The translations under genes were made by a program, and so were the position numbers. The notes below the pieces were generated by a model. The model was not told the DNA's origin, ran no database searches, and worked only from the letters and a program-made list of their open reading frames with translations. This document shows, piece by piece, positions 6,016-6,100 of a DNA stretch of 6,100 nt (its first letter is position 1; each line of letters begins with the position of its first letter). Origin of the DNA: Fidelibacterota bacterium (GTDB lineage Bacteria; Fidelibacterota; Marinisomatia; Marinisomatales; UBA1611); NCBI GenBank assembly GCA_015658495.1, contig DQOT01000077.1:1-6100 (forward strand), in the 5' to 3' direction.

Positions 6016-6100
6016 ATGGGTGATCCATCATCGGCAAATACCATGCTTTTTTGGATCAGCTTAATTGGAGTTTTTATATTTGGTTGGCTTGGCTCGGTAA
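6016..6100 (+). CDS. Start of a hydrophobic ORF, cut by the window edge
   Basis: An ATG at 6016 opens a frame that is still open at the last base (28 codons seen). The visible part begins MGDPSSANTMLFWISLIG and continues with a hydrophobic helix, so it would be a membrane protein. There is no clear ribosome binding site, and an in-frame TAG at 6004-6006 rules out extending it upstream. It follows the 32-aa membrane ORF closely, so it could be the next gene in a cluster of small membrane proteins or a frameshifted continuation of it. Too little is visible for a family call. Confidence 0.35.
   Translation, partial: MGDPSSANTMLFWISLIGVFIFGWLGSV

Overview
The window holds a compact cyanophycin (multi-L-arginyl-poly-L-aspartate) storage operon on the + strand, followed by a scarred stretch and then a few small genes. 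It is moderately AT-rich bacterial DNA. The host is heterotrophic-looking rather than obviously cyanobacterial: cphB precedes cphA with overlapping coding ends, and a yccF-type membrane gene lies downstream. Clear Shine-Dalgarno sequences precede several downstream genes. No lineage can be proved from the sequence; an uncultured marine or FCB-type bacterium would fit but is only a guess.

Positions 1-148 are a non-coding leader with one copy of a dispersed repeat and a small inverted repeat. Positions 149-4475 are cphB (cyanophycinase), cphA (cyanophycin synthetase) and iaaA (isoaspartyl peptidase / plant-type asparaginase). The first junction overlaps as ATGA and the second as TAATG, so the three are almost certainly one translationally coupled operon. 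Together they form a full cycle. CphA builds the polymer from Asp and Arg, CphB cuts it to beta-Asp-Arg dipeptides, and IaaA splits those into free Asp and Arg. All the key catalytic motifs I looked for are intact.

Positions 4488-4658 hold only the first ~50 codons of an M20-family metallopeptidase, which was probably a fourth operon member and is now truncated. The following ~360 bases have no intact gene. On the - strand they contain a recognisable C-terminal helix-turn-helix tail, most like that of a serine recombinase. The simplest reading is that a mobile element entered here, deleted the rest of the peptidase gene and then decayed.

Positions 5019-6100 carry small genes. A 16-codon ORF with a strong ribosome binding site runs into an acidic helical 76-aa ORF in another frame, possibly one frameshifted gene. 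A second copy of the dispersed repeat comes next, then a YccF-family membrane protein, a 32-aa single-span membrane peptide and the start of another hydrophobic ORF cut by the window edge. The two repeat copies (41 of 43 aligned bases identical, about 5.3 kb apart, same orientation) flank the whole cyanophycin operon and the scar. They are the least explained structure here. The cyanophycin system itself is known biology; I see no convincing new multi-gene system.
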